A program made the translations under genes and the position numbers. Positions 1-11,897 of a stretch of 64,000 bases of DNA are shown piece after piece. Location of the stretch: assembly GCF_010015445.1 (NCBI RefSeq), contig NC_053118.1:16591937-16655936 (forward strand), in the 5' to 3' direction. Numbering within the stretch: position 1 is the stretch's first letter; each line of letters begins with the position of its first letter. The notes beneath the pieces were generated by a model. It had not been told where the DNA came from. It made no database searches and worked only from the letters and a program-made list of their open reading frames with translations. Origin of the DNA: Perca fluviatilis (taxonomy: Eukaryota; Chordata; Actinopteri; Perciformes; Percidae).

Positions 1-202
1 GTTTGCAGAGGTGAACCTGCTCGGCCAGTCTTCCCAGTTGACCGTGTTGAAACGTAAAGCACAGCGTGCACCGAGTTACAAAAATTCAGAGGTGCACAAC
101 CAGCGACAACTTGAAGAGCCTTTGCGCTGGAAACGACAAACGCGGTGTTGCCATTTTATGGCTCGCGCATCTTGCGCCGGGAACACCACGGCAACCATAA
201 AC

Positions 203-575
203 TAGGGCTGGGAGATATGGAGAAAATCAAATATAACGATATTTTTGACCAAATACCTCAATATCAATACCGCAACGATATTGTAGGGTTGACTATTGGT
301 GCTTTCACAAAATATGAGAACAAATATATGAGATTTTTGATAAATAATCATCAGTAATGTGGATTTAATGACTAAGTGGGTAAAGGCAAATAATAGAACA
401 GTTACAACAGTCCGGTAAGTTCAGAACATTATATCACTTTACTGTAATGCAGCCTTTAAAACCAGGAAAAGACACCACTTATGCCATATTACAATATTAC
501 GATATCCAAAATCTAAGACGATATCTAGTTTCATATCACGATATCGATATTATATCAATATATTGCCCAGCTCTA
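203..575. mobile_element. hAT-type miniature element (TAGGGCTGGG termini)
   Basis: Inverted termini TAGGGCTGGGAGATAT and ATATTGCCCAGCTCTA. Flanked by a perfect 8-bp direct repeat CCATAAAC (195-202 and 576-583), the target duplication size of hAT elements. The interior is rich in ATCGATAT-like motifs. No coding capacity. Confidence 0.88.
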
Positions 576-2475
576 CCATAAACCTAGCTTTAGTTTCTCA
601 TGAAACAACAGAGGCCAACAAAAATTAAATAGAAGACAAGTCCTTTAATGCACATTTTTTCCACCAGAAAGGAGTATCAATTTGTCAACTTTCTTAATAA
701 CTGCCAATCAAACCACCTCAGAAAGTCATTCGTCTGAAGTTCATTTGCCAAGCAAATGTGTTTCAAATTTGGCTTTGCATGTCAGGTGTTCTAAACCCGA
801 AGCTCACTGGTCTAACCGGGTTTATGTTTAAACTAAAGAGCAAAACAAACAGCCAGAAACCCAGAAACACTTGTGTGGGACACATGTTGCATGCACACAT
901 AGTCAAGTTCACAGAGGATTCTCTGATTCTTTTCTGGGTCAAACATACCCAAACGGTGTTTGGCCTTCTCTCCTGTTCTACTCTACTCTACACATACACA
1001 GAAAAACATACACTCCCACATTTGTGTCCCTTAACTTAGCCCGACTCTGAATCTGCAAAGTTAATGGGCAGATGTTTGTATTAAAGCAGATGGTTGCAGC
1101 TACATTTTTCAAAGAGACTTCCTTGTATTTTCTCTATTAATGCGTTTTATAGTGCAAGCTAAATGGCGAGGCAAGTGAGTCTACCATGAGACGTGACAAA
1201 AGAGTTCGACCCATACATTCTCAAACAACAGAAAGAAAGACCAGCACTAAATCAGCATCAGGAATGTTAGTCTGAGAAAGGCAGAGATCAATTAGTCTAT
1301 ATGATTGAATCATGCTGTGTATGTTTTGTGCATGTGCACACAAGGGTGTGCAAGCCTGAATTAGTCTGTAAGTCTATACGTGACTTCATGTATTTGACCC
1401 ATTAACTGATTTAATTGCTGGTTCCAGTGTTCTGTAAGATTCCCAGTATGGGGTCAGGGTGAACAGAAGACAACAGAGGGTGGATTGAGAGGCACAGAGC
1501 GCGTCCAGGGTATGGGATCTAGGTTTGGGCTGGACAGAGGACAGGAAATGTACAGGGCCAGGCTGGTCTTGGACTGAAACTGGAAAAGAGGACAGAGCCC
1601 TGTCAGAGGCTGCATTGAGACAGTGGGTTAGTTCAGGATCTAAAGCTGCTCTGTAACAGAGGCCAAGCCATGAACTGAGAGGGGCAAAGAGGAACAGGCT
1701 TGATTCTTTTTGTGGAGCTGTATGGGGGTCTGTCCATGGCAGAGCACACAGAGCCTGCTTAGAGAAATGAGCACAAATACAGACTGAAGTCTGTTCCACC
1801 AAAATCATAAATTCAGTGCATTCCAAGTTTGGTTTAGAAAGCCAATGGGTCTATGATAGGTTTAACAGACAATTATACTTTTGTCTTGGAGCCGGTCAAG
1901 TAAAAGTACATCTGCATTCAGGTAGAACTTGCTGGATTATTAAGAGTTACTGTGAGCAGCTCAAAAGGAAACGTGCCCACTTATTTCAGACAGGATCACT
2001 TCTTTACTTTAACTAAAATAGGCTGGATGTGCGCTAGTTCACAGTAATTATATGGCCAAGCGCCACTCAGTAAAAGGGGATGAGAGAGGGGGAACAGAGG
2101 CCTCACTGAGAAACAACCATGCACACAGTCGCACAAGAATATGTGTAGCATGTTCTTGCCTGTATGTACACACATGCAGCCACAAGCTCAAATCCCTGCA
2201 CACCACATGACGATGGGCACACTTGATTTTTCACTCCCCTCAGACCCAAACATTACAGAGATCTACAGTATCTATGTTATATATACACACTAATTATTTA
2301 CCCCTTCTATCTCCCATTTAGACTTTGGATCTAAATGTTTCATATCCACGCCTAATGAACCGCATTAACCACAATGTCTGCCATGCATGCCGGCGCTGTA
2401 ACCCTGTTTTTAATAATTCTCAAAGCATCGAATACCGAGACTGAAAAGTTAAAGAGAGTGATAATATGTGAATAT

Positions 2476-2519
2476 GTTATCTATGCCTGTAATAGTGACA
2501 GGCATAGAAAACAGATAAC
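2476..2519. repeat. small inverted repeat (hairpin)
   Basis: GTTATCTATGCCTGT pairs with ACAGGCAT plus AGATAAC, with a 7-nt loop and a 7-nt bulge on one arm. Confidence 0.8.
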
Positions 2520-4121
2520 AGTTGTGACAGCTTCTACCCTGCATTAGCAGAGGCACCAAGTGCATTACCAGATGACTGGAAATAGCAGAAGGTAAAGCTT
2601 TACAGCCCCCACTTACCCTGAATATCTGCTAAACACACAGTAACACAGCATGAACAACAATTTATAAAACATGTATGTAATCTGCTATTGTGGAGTTTGT
2701 CTTTTTTCTGGAAACACATTAGAAATACACTGTGCATAGTTTAAAATGAAGTACATACACAACTCTAAATTGGAAGTTATTTTCGGGGGCTGAACTCATT
2801 GTAGGCACACACGGGCCTCAGTGGAACTAAGCTATTCCATAAGGAGGGGCGGCATTGATGTTGATGGGAGAGGTATTACAATTGGCTGAAGCTAGGCTGT
2901 ATAGAGGTCAAAAAGATGTAGCACAGCTACTTTGTCACAACTAGAAGCAAGCTGGAAAATATGGAGCAATGAGATAAGTTGGCAAAGTAGTGTACCAGTA
3001 TGGTAAAATCAGCACTGGATTATTTACTGGATTCATTAGAACACCCCTAACTTCATTCGCAGTATACACCATCACACATTGATTGTGAGAAAATTATAGC
3101 TCACTTCATACTGTAGATCTGGGAATTAGCATCACACCAAATACTTCAACGCACAACTCAATTCCATAACCTCCATCTTTCGCCTCTCCATGTCTGCTGA
3201 GACAACTCATTACAGTTTCATAAAGGCTGCAGCTTACTCAGACATACTGGGCTTCTTCCAGTCAGGTTTATGTTTGGTTGATGTTTTGTTTTTCACCACT
3301 GGCCCAAGTGAAAAAGGTGGCTGCAACTGTCGGTCTGTAATAAATGTGAATTAAAAATCAGGTGCGAGGTAAGAGGGACAGACACTGGGGTAATAAAGAA
3401 GTATAGCTGGATAACAGCAAGTATTATAATAATGACAACATGACTGCAATAATGACAGCAATAGCAAGCCTATTTCCAAAACCGACAGGATGTGTGTAAG
3501 AACTGGCTTATCGTATTCATTAAGGATTAACAACAATACTACCGTAGACATCTATGTCACAAAAATAAAATGACTGACTTGTAAACGTAGAGAAAACAGA
3601 TTATTTGACAATACATGTTAAGGAATATTCATTTTCACCACACAGTGGGCTGTGGGCTATTACTGTACATAGAAGTCTTAGGTATTTTAGCCTATTTAGC
3701 CCCTTAGCACTTATTGAGGAGCTAAAACAGCTAATTGTTGAAAGAATTATTTATTTTTTCATCTTTGGCACAAAAAAAAAAGAAAAACACAATTTCTTTT
3801 TTTAAAGCAAACTGCTTAAAACAAGAAAACAATATCTGACCAAGTATACCTAATTCTAGCGATATGGAGCGGTTTAAATGTGATGTAATGATCGCTTTAT
3901 GATTTATTACTCTTGCTGAAAACGATTATTGGATGGGTGACTGGAGGATTCAAGTAATTATCGGCTCTAAAAACATGTTTGTACAACTTAATAATCCTAT
4001 TAGGTCCAAACAGGCTTCTACATGCTAGCTCTGTGGCAGGTGTCTATTTCATCTCGACAGAGTCAGACGTGTCCAAACAGACTCAACACTAGAGCTGCTG
4101 ACAGAGCCACTGGTATTAATT

Positions 4122-4287
<166 letters not shown>

Positions 4288-7200
4288 GGCCTGACAGCTG
4301 CTAACCATCATGTGACCCCGGCTTGGTTATTTTTATGACTGAACAAATTTTGCTATGGGTGGTGTGAGAAATTTGTGTTGTGTGTGTGAATGTGTTTTTG
4401 AACATGCAATAAGCAAGAACAACTCAACTCCTGGTAGTGTTTTCCTCACGCAGTGGTTTTCAAGGTCAGACTCTGGGATTTAAAGATGGGCCAATGGAAG
4501 CCTCAAACACGCCATCTAATTACATCTCAAAACTGGTCAAACTTGCTCTATGGAAACCCTAGTGAGACTGTCCAAGAAAGGGATGTCTGAGCCTACCACT
4601 AACATACCATAGTCTAGTAACCTTAGATAATAATGGCCTTCAACTTTATCAAAGTTAACAGCCTTTGGGAATATACTGTAAACAAGTCATGTCTGTTTTT
4701 AGTCCAACAGTATGCAATTCTTAGAAAGGGTCTAAATTGCATTACTGTGTTATTTTTAACATATGCTCTCCTTGTCTGGTCTGTTGTATGGAATGACCTC
4801 ATATCCCTGTATAGCCTGGTTGCCATCAGCTGTTTCACCACGGCTGAGTCGGAAAAAAAAAAAACACTACTTACCCACTCTGTCACTCTCACACTCACTT
4901 AGTGAATGGAATACCACAAAGAGGTAGCACTGCTATACGAACATGCATGCACGCTAAAAAAGACTCCAATTCAGGCACACAGAAACAGACACATACACCA
5001 ACCCATTATATGCAGAAGGAAACTATGACAAAAGCATAATTTGATACAAAACAGAGAGAAAAAGGGGATCTACATGGAAAACAAAATGACACTTGATGAA
5101 ACAAGAGAAAGGATTATACTTTGGCCTTCTCTGTTCTTCGGTGTCTGATAGCTCTTTATCTCTCTCTATCTTCCCAAATTCAATTGGGCTTTGTCTCATT
5201 TGTCACCAATGACTAGTGCAGTTTCAAGTTTTTTAGAGGGAGAAAATGTGGTTCAGACTGCCTGGTTTTATCTCAGCCGAAATGAAAATCACGAAATACC
5301 AATCAGTCTTGCTTTTTGCAATTATTTTTGGTTTTGCCTGTAAAATTAATTCTTAAGAATGACTTGCATGGTATAATACCTTGCAAAGAAAGCAGGTGTA
5401 CTTTAGAGTGCCGGTTATGTAGCATATACTTGTCTTCTACGTAAAGCTGTACCCTGTAACTGGATTTAACTGACCCATCTTCAAATGTTTTCTAATCTGC
5501 TTACTTACCTATTAGGGGTGGAAAAAAGAATTAGATCTTAGAAACATCATGATACTCTCTTAAACTACTGAGCACTGATGCAAAAAACCCCCGACTTGAT
5601 TGGAATTTAGAGGGCTCTCCACGGGTGGCTACTTTTATATAGCCTACTGCAGTGAAGTCCCATTTTGGGGAAGGTGGTAAGGAGTTAAGGAGATTATTGA
5701 CAGAATGTGATGCGAGTCAATGTGAGCCATTATGCTCATTTAACTACATTTATGTAACCAAGATTGCTTAACCTATTTAAACAAGTGCTTTTGTGTGCAC
5801 CATGACTACAGATATTGTTATGGATACGCTCAGATTCTGTTTATAAAATGTAAAACATAAATGTAAATGCATCACTTGAAACGGTTTCCATTTTAGAATC
5901 AAACCCTATGTAGGGTGGCCATGCACATCCGGAGCAAGAATACTTTTGTGATCAAATCATAGCACCTTCAATTGAAAGCTAATTGAATGGTGAGAACTTA
6001 AGATGCCTTGCCCTATTGCCTGAAGCATCACATTTTTCCTTTCAGCAAATTCACAGACACCTCTTGGTAACAACTTATTTTTCAGCCTCCTGGACATTGT
6101 TCCATGTGGCCTGATGTCCGAGTACTTCTATGAAGTCAGACCCAAAACATGTTTAATCATTAACGTTTTCTTTTTTTAAATCACATTACTTTAGTTCAAA
6201 TAGAACCATAAAACCTTTTAGAGCAAACACTGTCACACTGCTTTAGGCAGAAGCAACTCTGCGGGCGCGTGATGCGAGTGCCCTGTTGTGCACTTGTGCC
6301 AACAGTAGATGGATACATGTGTACATATCTTATGTAATGTTTTCACCTTTGTGGGCAGGGTTCAAGGTTAGAAAATAGATAGAACTGTGAGAAAGATACA
6401 GGGACAAAGAGGAAAAGTGGCCCATAGAAAGAGAGAGAAGAGAGTGGAAAAGGAGACAGAATAAGAGCGGAGCAAGAGAAGGTAAAAATGTGACAGACGA
6501 GAATAAAATTAGAGAAGAAAAAAAAAATCTATTCTTAAATTCAGTTCTTCAGTTAATGAGTGAGAGGGTTCGTGTGAAGACATCAAACAAACTAAATAAA
6601 AAACAAAAACAAGGATGTAGCCTAATCTTCTGTACAGGAATTGCTACAGGCTAGACAACTTTGAACACGTAAAAATGGGTAAACAAAAAAGTTAGTTTGG
6701 GAAAAATCTTTGTTAATATGACACAGTAACACGCACGCTAAGCAAACTAAAAAAGGCTTTCTCTTTCTAATACCCTTTTTCAACCAAAATGATAATCGAT
6801 TTGTTCCACATACATTATTACACATACATACAACACATACAGTGCCTTGAGAAAATATTGACAGAAAAAGCGAGACAACCAGTGTTTTAGACATTACTGA
6901 AAAAGGTGTCTGATCCATTTTGAAAATACATGGAGCAGCCAACGCTAAGCTGTCCATACTCAGCACCTACGGCAAAAACAAACAGAGCTGCAAAGACAAA
7001 AGCGAAAGGCACAAAGCAAACAACTGGATGAATACATTTCCACAGGGATATGACTAAGAAGATCAGGAAAAGGGCAGTTTCATGTTGAGGGAAATTGAAT
7101 ATGAAAATGTACAGTAAACCCTGACATTATAAGAATAAACTTATAAGAATAAACTTATAAAATTATAAAGAATAAAAACTATGCAGACACATAGCACAGA

Positions 7201-9460
7201 AGTTCAAAACGCAGCTGAAATGCAACTAGAAACGTGCAGATGTGGGTAGATGCCAAAGCACACTTTAATGTACTTTATCAGACTGGGACAACAAAGCAAA
7301 GGGAGCCCTTTGAGCATGAAGAAAGTCCAAATCCGAACAGACCACAACAGACCACAACAGCGAAACAGGTGGTTTCGGCTAATCCCCTGTCTGTGTGGCT
7401 ATGAATGTACATGTCTTTGAATGAACACATTTAAATGTGTAGAGGTGTGTGATCATCCATGATTATGAGTGCATAGCTCTCTGTTTATTTGCAGTTGTGT
7501 ATATACATACTGTACGTATTCATACGTGTGCTACCTAAGCAAGCAGATCTAGTCTTTGCTGTGTCTGTCAGTTCCAATACACTCTGGATAACAGAGCACA
7601 ACAGAGAAAAAAAAAAAGACTTAAGTCTTTCTTTCTTTCATTCAGACTTTCTCCACTTAGCATTCCAGTTATTGTATTTCACTCAACTGTGTTAACTAGT
7701 AAGCTGCTTTACCTTTACAATTCTTGACAATGAAAAGAAGCATATGCACTCATTGTGAGTTTATTTTGGTAATACGCAATAAATCTTGCATCTTAATCCT
7801 CATTTCTTTTCTAACCCCAACTATAATCTAACTGGGTATCCTCAACCTGGTCCATGTAATGCAAAAACTGGCACAGCATTCCTGATTTAAAGGGTTTTAT
7901 CTTTATGAACACATCTGGTTTTCATAAATCAGTTACACAAACAGAATGCTACAGCTAACGATTATATGAAGCTACAAACTTTCACTGGACCATTTCCAAA
8001 ACTCACGTCGAAGGTTTTTACTACGCCACAGTGATTAGCTCATGCAATGAGCATTTACTGATGTTTAATGGAAGATTGTTTCACAACCCCAGGCTGCTTT
8101 GCATGAAACTACAGCTACATTGCTGACACAAGGTTCTCACCATAAATCATCAGGCATATTTTAATCAAAAGCCCCTTGCATTAATTTAAGATGATTATGT
8201 TGTGGTGTATTTGGATCATTTGCAAATATGAGGTGGAGGAGTGAAAAGAGAGAACGGATTTTGCCCAGTTTATTAGGTCCAATGCATTAGGTAGCTTATC
8301 AACAATATCAAGGATGTAACAAGGACATGTTTGAATATGACTTATACAGCTGCTGAGCAGGCATAAGAGAGCAACTCCAACAGCCTGTCAACACTGATAA
8401 TGACACTGTGTGTACTAAATTATAATTTGAGAACAGTGGAACTAATTATTCTTGCTAGGAAGATGTTAAAAAAGTTGTAAATAGGCCATAGCTGTTGCAA
8501 TCTAAGAGATTTATAAATTCAATGGAAATTCTCAGCAAAAGGTCAGAAGCTGTGAATAAGGTGTTTTTTTCCTGTTACTTTAGTGTCTCTTAATAGCCTG
8601 AACCCTAATGCAATCATTGAGGTATTATGGAAGAGTTGTTTAAGGAACCTGAACCTTTCACATATTCAACCTATGACGCTACTGAGGGAAACAGATCACT
8701 ACTGGTGTTTCAACATACTGGGAGATTCATGTGGGGAGTTTTTGGATAACCTTCTTTGTTAGACTTTGTTCTTTAGCAAAAGCCTTACAATTCTAATACT
8801 GTAACAGCATGCACTACAAATGGAAAAAAGTCACTTATATTCAATTGGCACTGGAAATGTATTCCAAGGACTGGAGTGAAAACATCTTGTACTGTGGGTA
8901 TAAAGACAGATGTGTCAAATTCATGTCTTGCTTGGGGTTACCTATGTCATAACTGCAAAAGAATGTTTAATCCATAATCATCCGTTAATCAGGTCCAGGT
9001 TTTATCTACATTGGGAACTGGAAATGTACTGGTCTTTAAATGGAAGTGTTTAAAAAAAACAACTATTAAATGTTTGGTATGCACATTTTACACATCAATA
9101 TTTTAAAATGATGCACATTCGAACATTGCAGTCCATGGTTCAAGTTTTGAAAAGCCTCACAGCCTACTGTTATTGTGTCTTTCAATCTTCTGATCATCTT
9201 GCTTCAGTGATAACACTGATAAAAGAGTCCCAGAGTAACTTTCATCTAAACACTTATAAACATAACTGCTGTCACATATCAAAGTCTGCAGAGTCTAGTG
9301 ATCAACCCTTGATTTTTTATGAGCTACCATCGCTGCCAATATCTGCAAGGCTATACAACGGTACAAAGGCGGCCGAAAACCTTGATCTCCTGATTAAGAG
9401 ACTAATCAACATTTAACACGTGCACTGTCAAATCTCTGGCAACCTTTATGTTTGTGCACC

Positions 9461-9509
<49 letters not shown>
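9461..9509. repeat. (TTA)n microsatellite
   Basis: About 16 TTA units. Confidence 0.97.
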
Positions 9510-9513
<4 letters not shown>

Positions 9514-9714
9514 AGAACAGTTTGCAGTCTCTACGGTGTGGTGGTAGGGAGAAGAAAAGTGTTTGACGTTAGCCCCCTTAACACTCATGCACACGTTGGA
9601 TTCGCAAACACCCGATTTCCATGCTGTTACCATGGTGATGTCTGTAGTAAGCAGGTTAAGATTTGGATACACACAGGAGGACAAGAAGCAAGAAGATGGA
9701 GATAGATAAAGGAT

Positions 9715-9788
9715 GGAGGTTAAGAAGTCATTAAGCGACTTTGAGTCCATGAAAAGCGCTATATAAATTCAATTTATTATTATTATCT
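9715..9788 (+). repeat. dispersed repeat 3' tail ending in ATT repeats
   Basis: AAAAGCGCTATATAAATTCA followed by ATTTATTATTATTAT is a tail motif I recognise from many teleost dispersed repeats. Only the tail is identifiable. Confidence 0.4.
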
Positions 9789-9915
9789 ATGTATAATGGG
9801 GCCTCAGCAGCCTCTGGCTAATCATGATGAGCAAACAGAAAATGGTGTGTGTCAGTTTGTACTATATCAGATCTAGATACAAAACCATGCAGATTCTTTT
9901 TAACATCAAAGCTAC

Positions 9916-9940
9916 TGTAGCAAGCACAAGCACAAGCACA

Positions 9941-10026
<86 letters not shown>
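9916..10026. repeat. (AGCACA)n then (AC)n compound microsatellite
   Basis: Several AGCACA units lead into about 40 AC units. Confidence 0.97.
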
Positions 10027-10028
<2 letters not shown>

Positions 10029-10673
10029 GATGTCTTTAGAAAATATACCTTGCTGTTCTGCTTTGTAGGTGAACAATACAGTGAGCTGATATCCATACCT
10101 GTGTAGACCTGAGCTACCCCGGGCACGCCTAGAGGTTTATTACATGTGCATAACTGTTTTGTAGATCATACAGTAGATACAGAGCAGTTTGGTTTGGTGA
10201 CAAATGAGTCCACAGTAAAGTATACTCCAGAGATCAAGTTTTTAAAAATCTTTTTCCTTCACAAACAGGAGTGTTGCTTGGGGCTGACCTAAAATTATAT
10301 CCAATTGTTCATGCCTCTGAGCTACCAGAAACCACAAATACCATAGTGCTAGTATTTTTAACAATACTTTCCATAATAATAATTTAGTTAACTTTAGAGG
10401 TAATGAGAAAAACGTTCTTTCAGACTCAATCTCCTGCCTTCTAGCAACTGTTCAGAGGCCTTTGAATTAGCTCAGTACATCCAAACTTAACAAACAAGAT
10501 GAAAACAAAGATGACATCTTTACTTAATATTAATGTTCCTCTTTCTCCAACACAACACCTGTTGGTCATTAAAGAAGCTATCAGAGCTCTCTGGAACATG
10601 CCCAATTCAAAAAGTCTCTAATCACTATGTAATGGAAACATCAAATAACCCTAAGACAACCATTAGGCAGACA

Positions 10674-10674
<1 letters not shown>

Positions 10675-10729
<55 letters not shown>
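10675..10729. repeat. (TG)n microsatellite
   Basis: About 27 TG units. Confidence 0.97.
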
Positions 10730-10730
<1 letters not shown>

Positions 10731-10958
10731 CGAGATAGGACTACTGTTAGATCTATTATGAGTTTTCATTAAAACAGTAGCCTAAATCAGTATTTTCCAG
10801 ATATTTGAGCTACTGCGAAAAATAAGTTAAGCTGAAGCCCTGAACTAGTCTTAAGAGGATTTTAAATTCCATAATTAGAGATAAAGAATAATACAGATAA
10901 GAAGATAACAATATACATATTAAAAGCCATTTGTATAATATGTTGTCAAAGCACTCAT

Positions 10959-11084
10959 AAGCTCTGGCAAAGTATGATAAGCAAAATAAAAAACTTCCCG
11001 GCATAAGTGGTAGAAAACAAATGTGGTGCCCTTACAGTGTGCCTCACCAATCTGAGGTATAGGGTTTATATGAACATTTTAGGA
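10959..11084. repeat. unclassified dispersed repeat, copy 1
   Basis: Matches 26350-26477 in the same orientation: GATAAGCAAAAT, TTCC.GGCATAAGTGGT, GTGGTGCCCTT.CAGTGT and CACCAATCTGAGGTATAGGG. No inverted termini or coding sequence are recognised. Confidence 0.8.
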
Positions 11085-11823
11085 ATGTGTAAAGATACAG
11101 TCTTAATGAAAAATATGTTCTGTAATCCAGGTAATCAAGACTCATTATAATACCATGGTACGATTATCATGTGGACTGGTTATCTATCTGTGATACAGAT
11201 GGCAGTGTGTCAGCCAACAGTGCATTATAACACATTATCCACGCTTGCCCCTGTGCTCTAGCTCAGGTGTACAGCCAAGGCTGAGCAACAGAGCACAAAT
11301 ATGATAAGGGTGTTATGCGACACTGCTAACCTAAGATACAGTATGTAGAGAGAATAAAAACAGATGAAAGATCTGATCGATCTCCTGATAATTTGTCCAT
11401 CTAGATCAGATTAATAGTATATAAGATGTATTAGCAGAGGTGGAGTGCCTGTGGGTGGTTTGGGGAAAGTAACAGAAAGGGGGGGTAGAGGTTGAAGACA
11501 AAGCCAGCAGCAGAGCTTCAAACAGCATAGTGAGGGATTTACTACCCATACGATAAAGCAAACAACCCACAGAACTTCTCAGCACAGTGGGGTGAAAGAC
11601 TGGACTCGCACAGCAGGGCTACACAGACGAACATACTGACACGTAGGTGCCCAGACACACATACAACATACTGTTAAACAATGAGTTAACTGATTTGCCC
11701 CGGCAGCACTGTGCTACACAGTGTCCATAAAGATAGAAAATGACATGGCACTGACTCTGTATTTTGCCGTAGAAGACCACTGTTCCTACACTCAAGCCTA
11801 TGAATCCGTGTACATGTTCCTAC

Positions 11824-11897
11824 CTCGTGAGTTGGTGGCCAGGTCGGCCACTTTTTGAAAGGCATCCAGGAAAGCCGCCACAGCAACCACCGTCGCC
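11824..11897 (-). CDS. mtss1: mtss1 coding exon 3
   Basis: 74-nt exon. The acceptor is CCCAG|GGCG and the donor CGAG|GTAGG. It completes the Arg codon and encodes ATVVAVAAFLDAFQKVADLA then TNSR, ending in phase 1. This is the conserved first long I-BAR helix. The next exon is not in the window. Confidence 0.94.

Noticed and set aside
1386..1826. 146-aa minus-strand open frame
   Set aside because: Low-complexity, no recognisable domain, no splice context matching mtss1, and composition like neighbouring non-coding DNA.
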